A program made the translations under genes and the position numbers. From Ga0077527 sp964533495 (GTDB lineage: Bacteria > Pseudomonadota > Gammaproteobacteria > Burkholderiales > SG8-41): DNA of 11,137 bases. Positions 6,100 to 11,137 of this stretch are shown here, one piece after another; the first letter of the stretch is position 1; the number at the start of each line of letters is the position of its first letter. The DNA lies in contig CAZHJU010000056.1 of assembly GCA_964533495.1 (NCBI GenBank), forward strand, positions 1 to 11,137, written 5' to 3'. The notes under the pieces were generated by a model. It saw only the letters and a list, made by a program, of their open reading frames with translations. It did not search any database and was not told the DNA's origin.

Positions 6100-6813
6100 A
6101 TGTTCCGCCTCGCCTGTTATGCCGCCGTCGTGTTCGCGATCTACTGGTTCGGTTTCCGCGACGGCTGCGGTACCCAAGGCACCCTCGCCTGCCCGCCGCC
6201 GGAAATGGAGGAAGGCATCGGCGTGACGCTCGACGCGCGCGAGGTCTGCCAGGGCTCCGGCTACCTCTGCGCCCGCGGCCGCAATTTCCAGGTCATCCGC
6301 TGGGGACTCGACAAGGGCAGGCTGCGGGTGCGCGTGCCGCCGGTGGAATTCCTGCAGGGCGAGGCCGAACGCAAGGTCCGCGCGGCCGTCGTCGAAGGCA
6401 TCAAGGCCTGGGACCGCAAGCCCTTCCCCATCGTCATCGACGACGGCAACTACACGCTGCGTTTCTGGGACATCCGCGTCGTCTGGACCCAGGGCATGAG
6501 CAACCACGCCGCCGGCCAGGCCCGCGTCGGCTGGAAAATCGACGGCAGGCGCATCCGGATGGAAACCGACGGCATGGCCGTCGTCATTCCGCCGGCCGCG
6601 GCGGCGGGCGTCGACGAGGCGCTGCACGAATACATCAAGTCGGTGACCATGCACGAGATGTCGCACGCGCTGGGCATCATGTGGCACAGCGATTCGACGC
6701 GCGACATCATGTATCCGCAGATCATGCCGAACACGATGGCGGAACTGTCGGAGCGCGACCTGCGGACGGTGGAAGCGCTGTACGAGCTGCCGAACGGGGC
6801 GATGGTGCAGTGA
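6100..6813 (+). CDS. Membrane-anchored metzincin/matrixin-like metalloprotease
   Basis: 237-residue zinc protease candidate. An N-terminal hydrophobic stretch (residues 3-18) is a signal anchor, or an uncleaved signal. Four cysteines follow at 23, 31, 50 and 57 and could form two disulfides. The catalytic motif is H185-E186-x2-H189-x2-G192-x3-H196, followed by DIMYP with Met204 as the Met-turn. The third His sits one residue later than in the textbook HExxHxxGxxH. The C-terminal helix (SERDLRTVEALYELP) resembles the last helix of matrixins. There is no pro-domain cysteine-switch motif. The ATG at 6100 with GGAAG about 10 bases before it is preferred to a GTG at 6052, which would place a polar stretch ahead of the anchor. 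Likely periplasmic. Substrate unknown. Confidence 0.75.
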   Translation: MFRLACYAAVVFAIYWFGFRDGCGTQGTLACPPPEMEEGIGVTLDAREVCQGSGYLCARGRNFQVIRWGLDKGRLRVRVPPVEFLQGEAERKVRAAVVEGIKAWDRKPFPIVIDDGNYTLRFWDIRVVWTQGMSNHAAGQARVGWKIDGRRIRMETDGMAVVIPPAAAAGVDEALHEYIKSVTMHEMSHALGIMWHSDSTRDIMYPQIMPNTMAELSERDLRTVEALYELPNGAMVQ

Positions 6814-6823
6814 CGGCAGCCTG

Positions 6824-6878
6824 CGGAATCCGGCCGGCTATGGCGGATTGCCGCCGCACCCTGCCGGGCCGGATTCCG
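6824..6878. terminator. Bidirectional hairpin between convergent genes
   Basis: A perfect 12-base inverted repeat, cggaatccggcc (6824-6835) with ggccggattccg (6867-6878), flanks a 31-base loop. The loop holds a second small stem, ggcgg/ccgcc (6842-6846 with 6851-6855). It overlaps the last codons of the DUF502 gene and starts 11 bases after the protease stop. No T-tract is present, so intrinsic termination is uncertain. The position suggests a transcription barrier serving both genes. Confidence 0.4.
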
Positions 6879-7545
6879 GCCGGGCGGCCGCGATGCGGTC
6901 CGCGGCCTTTGCGCCCGCCGGCGGCGGCGTGAGCCCCATCGACACATAGATCTCGGTGAGCTTGTCGATGCCGATGTTCGCCGGCTTCACCCACTCCACC
7001 GGCACGTAGAGCAGCCCGCCGCCGATCGGCACCGGCGCGGTCGGCACCAGCACCGCGAAATAGGACCGGCCGTCGATGTCCACGGTGTCGGAACTGGGCG
7101 CCAGCGCCAGCACGGCGACGCCGTCGCCGCCGAAAAAACACCACACCGCGCTCATCGCGCCGATGTCGCCCTGCTTCTGCTCGAGCAGGCCGACGAAACG
7201 CTGGGTGAAGTCGTACAGCGGGCCGACCAGCGGCACCCGTTTCAGCGTGACGTTGAGAAAATGCGACAGCGGTCCGCGCAGGCCGAGGCGCAGCGCGACG
7301 CCCAGCAGGTAGATGCCGAACATCAGCACCAGCGTGCCGAGCAGATAGGGCATCGGGTATTCACCGGCGATCTTGTAGCCGACGACGGAGAACCACCGGC
7401 CGACCAGGCTTCCCGGACCGAGGTAGTGGTTGAGGATGCCGACCAGCCAGCCGAGCACGCCCAGCGTCAGCGCGAGCGGCAGGAACACCACCAGCCCGGC
7501 AAGCCAGGTCGCGACGATCGAATCAAAACCGCGCTTGATCAGCAT
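6838..7545 (-). CDS. DUF502 family membrane protein
   Basis: 235-residue protein of the DUF502 family. Two transmembrane helices lie at about 14-38 (LAGLVVFLPLALTLGVLGWLV) and 66-86 (PYLLGTLVLMFGIYLLGVALR). Family landmarks are VPLVGPLYDFTQRFV and the later VPTAPVPIGGGLLYVP, the counterpart of the usual VPTTPNPTSG. The function of DUF502 is unsettled. Its homologue in plants is a membrane-associated protein, and bacterial members often sit beside housekeeping genes. The ATG at 7545 is chosen because GGAG lies 8 bases ahead of it. An ATG at 7572 and a TTG at 7575 are in frame but lack a ribosome site. The C-terminal 25 residues are low-complexity Ala/Gly/Pro and end inside the convergent hairpin. 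Confidence 0.85.
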   Translation of the reverse strand: MLIKRGFDSIVATWLAGLVVFLPLALTLGVLGWLVGILNHYLGPGSLVGRWFSVVGYKIAGEYPMPYLLGTLVLMFGIYLLGVALRLGLRGPLSHFLNVTLKRVPLVGPLYDFTQRFVGLLEQKQGDIGAMSAVWCFFGGDGVAVLALAPSSDTVDIDGRSYFAVLVPTAPVPIGGGLLYVPVEWVKPANIGIDKLTEIYVSMGLTPPPAGAKAADRIAAARPESGPAGCGGNPP

Positions 7546-7662
7546 GAACCGCGCTCCGCCTGAAAAGGCCATCAATGACGCAGCGCATGGTCACCGCATG
7601 CGCCACGCGCGTCAAGCCCGCGGCATTCTGGTTTATGCTGGCTCCCGGGAAGGAGGCCGTCC

Positions 7663-8133
7663 ATGAAAAAACTGCTGCTCTTCGGCATCACCCACGCCAT
7701 CGCGCTGGCCGCCGGTTTCGCGCTGGGCGTCTATCTGCTGCCGATCCTCACCGCGCCGACCGCGCCCACCGCCGCCGAGATCCAGGCACTGTCCGGCGCC
7801 GCGCAGTTCACCGGCCAGTTCCGCCGCGACCTGAAGGGCAGCGATTTCCTGCACTGGGGCGAAGGTACGGTGGCGGTCGCTCGCCGCAGCATCGCGCTGA
7901 CCGGCCGCCTCGCGCCGGGGCCGGATTACAGGCTCTACCTGTCGCCGGAGTTCGTCGAGACCGAAGCCGATTTCCTGCGCCTGAAGCCGCGCATGGCCCG
8001 CGTCGGCGACGTGAAGACCTTCGACAACTTCATCGTGCCGGTGCCCGAAAACATCGATCCGGCGGTCTACAATACGGTGATCGTCTGGTGCGAATCCTTC
8101 GGCCAGTTCATCACCGCGGCAAAATACCGCTGA
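7663..8133 (+). CDS. DM13-domain exported or membrane-anchored protein
   Basis: 156-residue protein with a hydrophobic N-terminus (residues 3-29), likely a signal peptide or anchor, then one DM13 domain filling residues 46-155. Domain landmarks are FTGQF near the start, the central LxGRLAPGPDYRLYLSPEF strand pair, VGDVKTFDNFIVPVP, and the conserved single cysteine in VIVWCESFGQFITAAKY. DM13 domains have been proposed to take part in extracellular redox reactions through that cysteine. This is not shown for this protein. GGAGG upstream of ATG gives a strong ribosome site. TATGCT at 7634-7639 may be the -10 box. The DUF924 gene starts 7 bases after its stop, so the two are almost certainly co-transcribed. 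Confidence 0.85.
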   Translation: MKKLLLFGITHAIALAAGFALGVYLLPILTAPTAPTAAEIQALSGAAQFTGQFRRDLKGSDFLHWGEGTVAVARRSIALTGRLAPGPDYRLYLSPEFVETEADFLRLKPRMARVGDVKTFDNFIVPVPENIDPAVYNTVIVWCESFGQFITAAKYR

Positions 8134-8140
8134 GCAGGCC

Positions 8141-8749
8141 ATGAGCGCACCAGCCAATCCCGAAGACATCCTCGCATTCTGGTTCGGCGGCGAAACCGGC
8201 GACAGCGCGACCGCGGAAGCACGGAAAAAACTGTGGTGGGCCAAGGATGCCGTGGTCGACGCGGATATCCGCGAGCGTTACGGCGCGCTGGTCGCCGCCG
8301 CCGCTGGCGGCGCGCACCGCGAATGGGCGCGCGAACCGCGCGGGCGGCTGGCGCTGATCCTGCTGTTCGACCAGTTCCCGCGCAACATCTACCGTGACAC
8401 CCCGCAGGCCTTCGCCCACGACGGCGTCGCGCTGCGGCTCGCGCTCGACGGCATCGCCGCCGGCGCCGACCGCGGACTGCGCGCGATCGAGCGGGTGTTT
8501 TTCTACCTGCCGCTGGAACATGCGGAATCGGCGCAAATGCAGGCGCGCAGCGTCGCGCTGTTCGCCGCGCTGGCGGCCGGCGTGCCGGAGGCCGACCGCC
8601 CCGCTTTTTCCGGCTTCGCCGACTATGCGGTGCGCCACCGCGACATCGTGCGCCGCTTCGGCCGCTTTCCGCACCGCAACCGCATCCTCGGCCGCGAATC
8701 GACCGCGGAGGAACATGAGTTCCTGAAACAGCCGGGGTCTTCGTTCTGA
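8141..8749 (+). CDS. DUF924 family protein
   Basis: 202-residue soluble, mostly α-helical protein of the DUF924 family. Hallmarks are the N-terminal DILAFWFGG, the WW pair in KKLWWAKDAVVD, the central LALILLFDQFPRNIYRDTPQAFAHD and the YLPLEHAES / FGRFPHRNRILGREST stretches. The family is common in proteobacteria and eukaryotes and has a TPR-like fold. No enzymatic activity is agreed. There is no signal peptide, so it is cytoplasmic. It follows the DM13 gene by 7 bases in one apparent operon, but the two products would be in different compartments. The end converges on the secretin-like gene with 19 bases between stops. Confidence 0.9.
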   Translation: MSAPANPEDILAFWFGGETGDSATAEARKKLWWAKDAVVDADIRERYGALVAAAAGGAHREWAREPRGRLALILLFDQFPRNIYRDTPQAFAHDGVALRLALDGIAAGADRGLRAIERVFFYLPLEHAESAQMQARSVALFAALAAGVPEADRPAFSGFADYAVRHRDIVRRFGRFPHRNRILGRESTAEEHEFLKQPGSSF

Positions 8750-8753
8750 TGCG

Positions 8754-8766
8754 CCGGGAATCCCGG
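8754..8766. terminator. Short palindrome between convergent stops
   Basis: ccggga-a-tcccgg sits in the 19-base gap between the DUF924 and secretin-like stop codons. As RNA it would form only a 4-base stem with a 5-base loop, and no T-run follows, so terminator function is weakly supported. Confidence 0.25.
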
Positions 8767-8768
8767 GC

Positions 8769-9677
8769 CTAGCGCAGTTCCTCGACCCTGACCTGCACGC
8801 CGCGCCGCGCCTCGACGCGGTCGCTGCTGCGGCCGAGCAGCGTGGCACGCTCGTCGCTCCGCGAATCCCCCGCGCCACCGAGGTCGATCCATTCCCCGAG
8901 GCGGCCCGACACCGTGGTCGTCACCCGCTGCACGCTGACTGTGCCGCGGCGCCGGTCGTCGAAGGCATCGCGCTGCGGATCGATGTCGAGGGTGACGATG
9001 TCGCCCTGCAGGCGCGGCAGCACGCTGAAGCCGGTGTCGGCGTCGCGGTATTCGGTGCCTTCGACCACGCGGTCGACGATCTGGCCGTTGACCACCGTGC
9101 GCACCACCTGGCGGCTCCTCACCGGGCGCGATTCGCCGATGCGGATGAAGGCGGTCGAGCCTTCGAGCACCTGGATGGTCTGCGCCGTGCTGTCGCGGCT
9201 GACCTGCCGCGAATCGGTGATGCGCGCGCGCAGGCGGTCGTCGCCGTCGCGCAGCACGACGTTGCCGCCGCCGCGCGCGCCGCTGCCGGGAATGGTCACG
9301 CGCGCATGGTCGTTGCCGATGCTGCCCGAGAGCCCGGCCTCGCGGCGGTCGCGCTCGAGGTCGGCGTCCTGGCGCACGGTGATCAGCAGCCGCCGCGGCG
9401 CCTTGTCGATGCCCGCCAGCACCTGCCGGATCTGCGCCAGTTCGGACGGCGTCGCGCGGATCACCAACTGGTTCTGGAAACCGCTGACGCTGGAATCGGG
9501 CCCGAGCAGCGGCCGGATCACCGGGATCACCTGCTCGCTGCTGCGATAACCCAGCGGAATGATTTCGACCGTGGTCTGCGCCGGCGCGGCCGGCGCCGCG
9601 AGCAGGCCGGCCGCCAGAAACAGCGCGCCCGCCAGGCCGCGCAAGGTTCGGGAAAAGAAGGCTCGGGAAAAGAACAT
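8769..9677 (-). CDS. Orphan short secretin-like exported protein
   Basis: 302-residue protein with a clear signal peptide (about 1-34, ending AAPAAPAQ). Residues 36-92 (VEIIPLGYRSSEQVIPVIRP...IRQVLAGIDK) match an N1/NolW-type secretin periplasmic repeat. Residues 165-268 resemble a secretin core: LEGSTAFIRIGESRPV, then DADTGFSVLPRL...VTLDIDP, then RVTTTVSGRLGEWIDLGG. The protein is half the usual secretin length. It lacks extra N-domains, the VPxLGxIPxLGxLF signature and any pilus or type II secretion neighbours. It may make a small outer-membrane ring or be a secretin-derived periplasmic protein. The ATG at 9677 is chosen over a TTG at 9692; neither has a good ribosome site. An in-frame FFSR repeat precedes the hydrophobic core. 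It is divergent from the NlpC/P60 gene. Confidence 0.7.
   Translation of the reverse strand: MFFSRAFFSRTLRGLAGALFLAAGLLAAPAAPAQTTVEIIPLGYRSSEQVIPVIRPLLGPDSSVSGFQNQLVIRATPSELAQIRQVLAGIDKAPRRLLITVRQDADLERDRREAGLSGSIGNDHARVTIPGSGARGGGNVVLRDGDDRLRARITDSRQVSRDSTAQTIQVLEGSTAFIRIGESRPVRSRQVVRTVVNGQIVDRVVEGTEYRDADTGFSVLPRLQGDIVTLDIDPQRDAFDDRRRGTVSVQRVTTTVSGRLGEWIDLGGAGDSRSDERATLLGRSSDRVEARRGVQVRVEELR
9648..9674 (-). repeat. 15-bp-period tandem repeat in signal peptide
   Basis: tcgggaaaagaa is present at 9648-9659 and 9663-9674, period 15. On the coding (minus) strand it gives FFSRA-FFSRT at the N-terminus. It duplicates the basic n-region of the signal peptide without breaking the frame. Confidence 0.7.
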
Positions 9678-9768
9678 GGTTTCAAGTTTCAATAACGGCT
9701 GTTGGGGATTTCGAGTTTACGCCCCGCCGGGAGTTTCCTCGCCCGCTGGGGTGGCGCATATTATCCTT

Positions 9769-9790
9769 TACAATCAATCGCTTGTTGATT
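9769..9790 (+). promoter_or_regulatory. Candidate -10 box and small inverted repeat before NlpC/P60 gene
   Basis: TACAAT (9769-9774) is a near-consensus -10 without a clear -35. Overlapping it, aatcaa (9772-9777) and ttgatt (9785-9790) form a 6-base inverted repeat with a 7-base spacer, placed where a repressor could act. The surrounding 9755-9795 is AT-rich compared with both genes. Confidence 0.35.
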
Positions 9791-9801
9791 AAATTCGGCG
9801 C

Positions 9802-10302
9802 ATGCTGAAAAATCGCATCGCCGTCGTCGCGCTGGCCCTGCTGCCGTTTGCCGCCGGCGCCGGCGAATCCACCCGTATCGCGGAAGCGCCGGACGCGCCG
9901 GCCGCCGCGGAATTCGGCCTGTTTGCCCAGGCCCAGGAACTGGCGCTGCGCGCACTCGGTTTCATCGGCGTACCCTACAAATGGGGCGGCTCCTCACCCG
10001 ACACCGGCTTCGACTGCAGCGGCCTGATCCGTTTCCTCTACGCCCAGATCACCGGCCAGGCGCTGCACGGCAACGCCGCGGAAATCAGCCGCGTCGGCGA
10101 AATCATTGACCAATCCGACCTGCAGCCCGGCGATCTGGTGTTCTTCAACACGCTGCGCCGGCCGTTTTCGCATGTCGGCATCTATCTCGGCGATTCGCGC
10201 TTCGTCCATGCGCCCAGCCGCGGCGGCGCCGTGGAGATCGTCGACATGCGCCAGCGCTACTGGAAAAACCGCTACAACGGCGCCCGCCGCCTGCCGATCT
10301 GA
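9802..10302 (+). CDS. NlpC/P60 (C40) cell-wall hydrolase
   Basis: 166-residue exported peptidoglycan endopeptidase of the C40 family. A signal peptide covers about 1-20 (VVALALLPFAAGAG). The catalytic domain holds Cys72 in FDCSGLI, His124 in FSHVGIYLG and His136 in FVHAPSRGG, the expected Cys-His-His triad, plus the WGGSSPDTGFDCSG entry motif. No lipobox cysteine or LysM/SH3 targeting domain is present, so it should be a soluble periplasmic enzyme. These enzymes typically cut D-Glu to diamino-acid bonds in stem peptides. It is divergent from the secretin-like gene across 124 bases, which may link an outer-membrane ring to local wall remodelling, but that is inference only. Confidence 0.92.
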   Translation: MLKNRIAVVALALLPFAAGAGESTRIAEAPDAPAAAEFGLFAQAQELALRALGFIGVPYKWGGSSPDTGFDCSGLIRFLYAQITGQALHGNAAEISRVGEIIDQSDLQPGDLVFFNTLRRPFSHVGIYLGDSRFVHAPSRGGAVEIVDMRQRYWKNRYNGARRLPI

Positions 10303-10334
10303 GCGCGGCTTCCCTGCCCTGAGCAGTCCTCCTG

Positions 10335-10349
10335 CCGGCGCCGCGCCGG
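10335..10349 (+). terminator. GC-rich hairpin after NlpC/P60 gene
   Basis: ccggcg-ccg-cgccgg forms a six-pair all-GC stem with a three-base loop, 32 bases after the stop. An alternative stem pairs tgccgg (10333-10338) with ccggca (10351-10356). No T-run follows, so it is at best a weak or factor-assisted terminator. The rest of 10303-10413 shows nothing else. Confidence 0.3.
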
Positions 10350-10413
10350 ACCGGCAAGCGCCATCCCCCTGCTCCAGCTCCAGCCATGCCGCAATGACGG
10401 GCCGCCGCGAACA

Positions 10414-10432
10414 AACAATGATTCTCATTCAT
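10414..10432 (+). promoter_or_regulatory. Upstream Fur-box-like site
   Basis: Matches the 19-base Fur consensus at about 12 of 19 positions, with the core AATGATTCTCATT intact. Its centre is 22 bases upstream of a second, better site, so two Fur dimers could bind on nearly the same DNA face. Confidence 0.5.
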
Positions 10433-10433
10433 G

Positions 10434-10462
10434 TTGATACTGAGAATAATTCTTGTTAGTAT
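10434..10462 (+). promoter_or_regulatory. Sigma-70 promoter of the iron-binding protein gene
   Basis: TTGATA (10434-10439, five of six consensus bases) and TAGTAT (10457-10462, four of six) are 17 bases apart. Transcription would start near 10469, giving a leader of about 46 bases. The spacer is occupied by the Fur box. Confidence 0.6.
10436..10454 (+). promoter_or_regulatory. Promoter-overlapping Fur box
   Basis: gatactgagaataattctt matches the Fur consensus at about 14 of 19 positions. It lies inside the likely promoter of the iron-binding protein gene, where bound Fe-Fur would block polymerase. Confidence 0.65.
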
Positions 10463-10514
10463 TGCTGCGGAACCCCTGTCCATTAAATAACTACTTGTTT
10501 TAAAAGGATATTTT

Positions 10515-11137
10515 ATGCGCCCCGTCGTATTGTCACTGCTTGTGGCCAGCCTGTTCAGCGCTCCGGTCGCCGCCCAGGAACTCAACCTCTATTCCTCACG
10601 CCACTACCAGACCGATGAAGCGCTGTACAGCGGCTTCACGAAGGCCACCGGCATCAAGCTGAACCGCATCGAAGCCAGCGAAAATCCGCTGATCGAGCGC
10701 ATCCGCAACGAAGCTGCGGCCTCGCCCGCCGACGTGCTGATCACGGTGGACGCCGGCCGCCTGTGGCGCGCCGAGCAGATGGGGCTGTTCCAGCCGATCG
10801 AGTCCAAGGTGCTGGCCGAACGCCTGCCCGCGAACATGCGCGCCGCGAACAACCAGTGGTTCGGCTTCTCGGCACGCGCCCGCGTGATCATCTACAACAA
10901 GGGCACGATCAAACCGGCCGAAGTGCAGAACTACGAAGACCTCGCCAGCCCGAAACTGAAAGGCAAGGTCTGCACCCGCTCCGGCAGCCACATGTACAAC
11001 CTGTCGCTGATGAGCGCGCTGATCGAGCACCTCGGCGAAGCCAAGGCCGAACAGTGGGCCAAGGGCGTGGCCGGCAACCTTGCGCGCGCGCCCAAGGGCG
11101 GCGACACCGACCAGATCAAGGCCGTCGCCGCCGGCGA
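10515..11137 (+). CDS. Fe(3+) ABC transporter periplasmic binding protein, 3' end beyond window
   Basis: The first 207 residues of a ferric-iron-binding protein of the FutA/IdiA/FbpA group; the window ends before the stop. A signal peptide covers 1-21 (VVLSLLVASLFSAPVAAQ). The mature protein begins LNLYSSRHYQTDEALYSGF, the characteristic opening with a His-Tyr iron ligand pair. It continues through SPADVLITVDAGRLWRAEQ and CTRSGSHMYNLSLMSALIEH, both family-diagnostic. It captures Fe(III) in the periplasm for an inner-membrane permease/ATPase that would be expected just downstream. AAAGGA lies 6 bases before the ATG. Two Fur-like boxes and a promoter upstream indicate induction under iron starvation. 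Family identification is firm; the exact orthologue name is left open. Confidence 0.95.
   Translation, partial: MRPVVLSLLVASLFSAPVAAQELNLYSSRHYQTDEALYSGFTKATGIKLNRIEASENPLIERIRNEAAASPADVLITVDAGRLWRAEQMGLFQPIESKVLAERLPANMRAANNQWFGFSARARVIIYNKGTIKPAEVQNYEDLASPKLKGKVCTRSGSHMYNLSLMSALIEHLGEAKAEQWAKGVAGNLARAPKGGDTDQIKAVAAG

Noticed and set aside
4386..6226. Two very long open frames (571 codons minus, 599 codons plus) over amidohydrolase and TauE
   Set aside because: Both span two separate real genes out of frame, are low-complexity Arg/Ala/Gly/Pro, and have no family resemblance.
5680..6687. 335-codon minus-strand frame across TauE and the metalloprotease
   Set aside because: Shadow of two genes with clear conserved motifs on the plus strand.
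7261..7666. Plus-strand frames antisense to DUF502
   Set aside because: Gln/Arg/Ala-rich, no motif, antisense to a gene with clear family landmarks.
1..11137. CRISPR array, tRNA genes, transposase or phage genes
   Set aside because: No regularly spaced repeats, no cloverleaf-like sequence and no DDE/recombinase motifs were seen on either strand by eye.

Overview
The window is GC-rich chromosomal DNA from a Gram-negative bacterium, most likely a betaproteobacterium. That placement is an inference from base composition and gene content: a DUF502 protein, a secretin-like protein, a lipid-free NlpC/P60 hydrolase and a Fur-type iron promoter. I find no tRNA, rRNA, CRISPR array, phage gene or transposase. 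The first 49 bases are clearly AT-richer (about 43% GC by hand count) than what follows. They meet a zinc alcohol dehydrogenase gene that has lost its N-terminal catalytic part.

Layout. 1-904: truncated MDR alcohol dehydrogenase (+). 1087-1989: two separate VOC/glyoxalase-fold genes (+). 1990-2272: a non-coding stretch with a REP-like hairpin and interlocking inverted repeats. 2273-2542: a small three-helix membrane protein (+). 2595-4142: a thiamine-diphosphate enzyme related to acetolactate synthase (-). It is divergent from 4371-5204, a TIM-barrel amidohydrolase (+), which is followed closely by a TauE/SafE permease (5256-5987, +). 6100-6813: a membrane-anchored metzincin-like metalloprotease (+). 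It converges on a DUF502 membrane protein (6838-7545, -) across a strong inverted repeat. 7663-8749: a DM13-domain protein and a DUF924 protein, 7 bases apart (+). 8769-9677: an orphan secretin-like exported protein (-), divergent from an NlpC/P60 cell-wall hydrolase (9802-10302, +). 10515-end: a ferric-iron ABC-transporter binding protein (+), cut by the window edge and preceded by two Fur-box-like sequences.

How the genes fit together. The TPP enzyme, amidohydrolase and TauE permease look like a small catabolic locus for an organic acid or sulfonate, but the substrate cannot be read from sequence. The last gene is probably iron-repressed by Fur. The remainder is a run of short one- or two-gene units of mostly uncharacterised envelope proteins. 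I see no convincing new multi-gene defence or mobile system. The best leads are the metalloprotease with a stretched zinc motif, the orphan mini-secretin, the interlocked repeats near 2042-2131, and a near-identical AT-rich leader in front of two unrelated genes.
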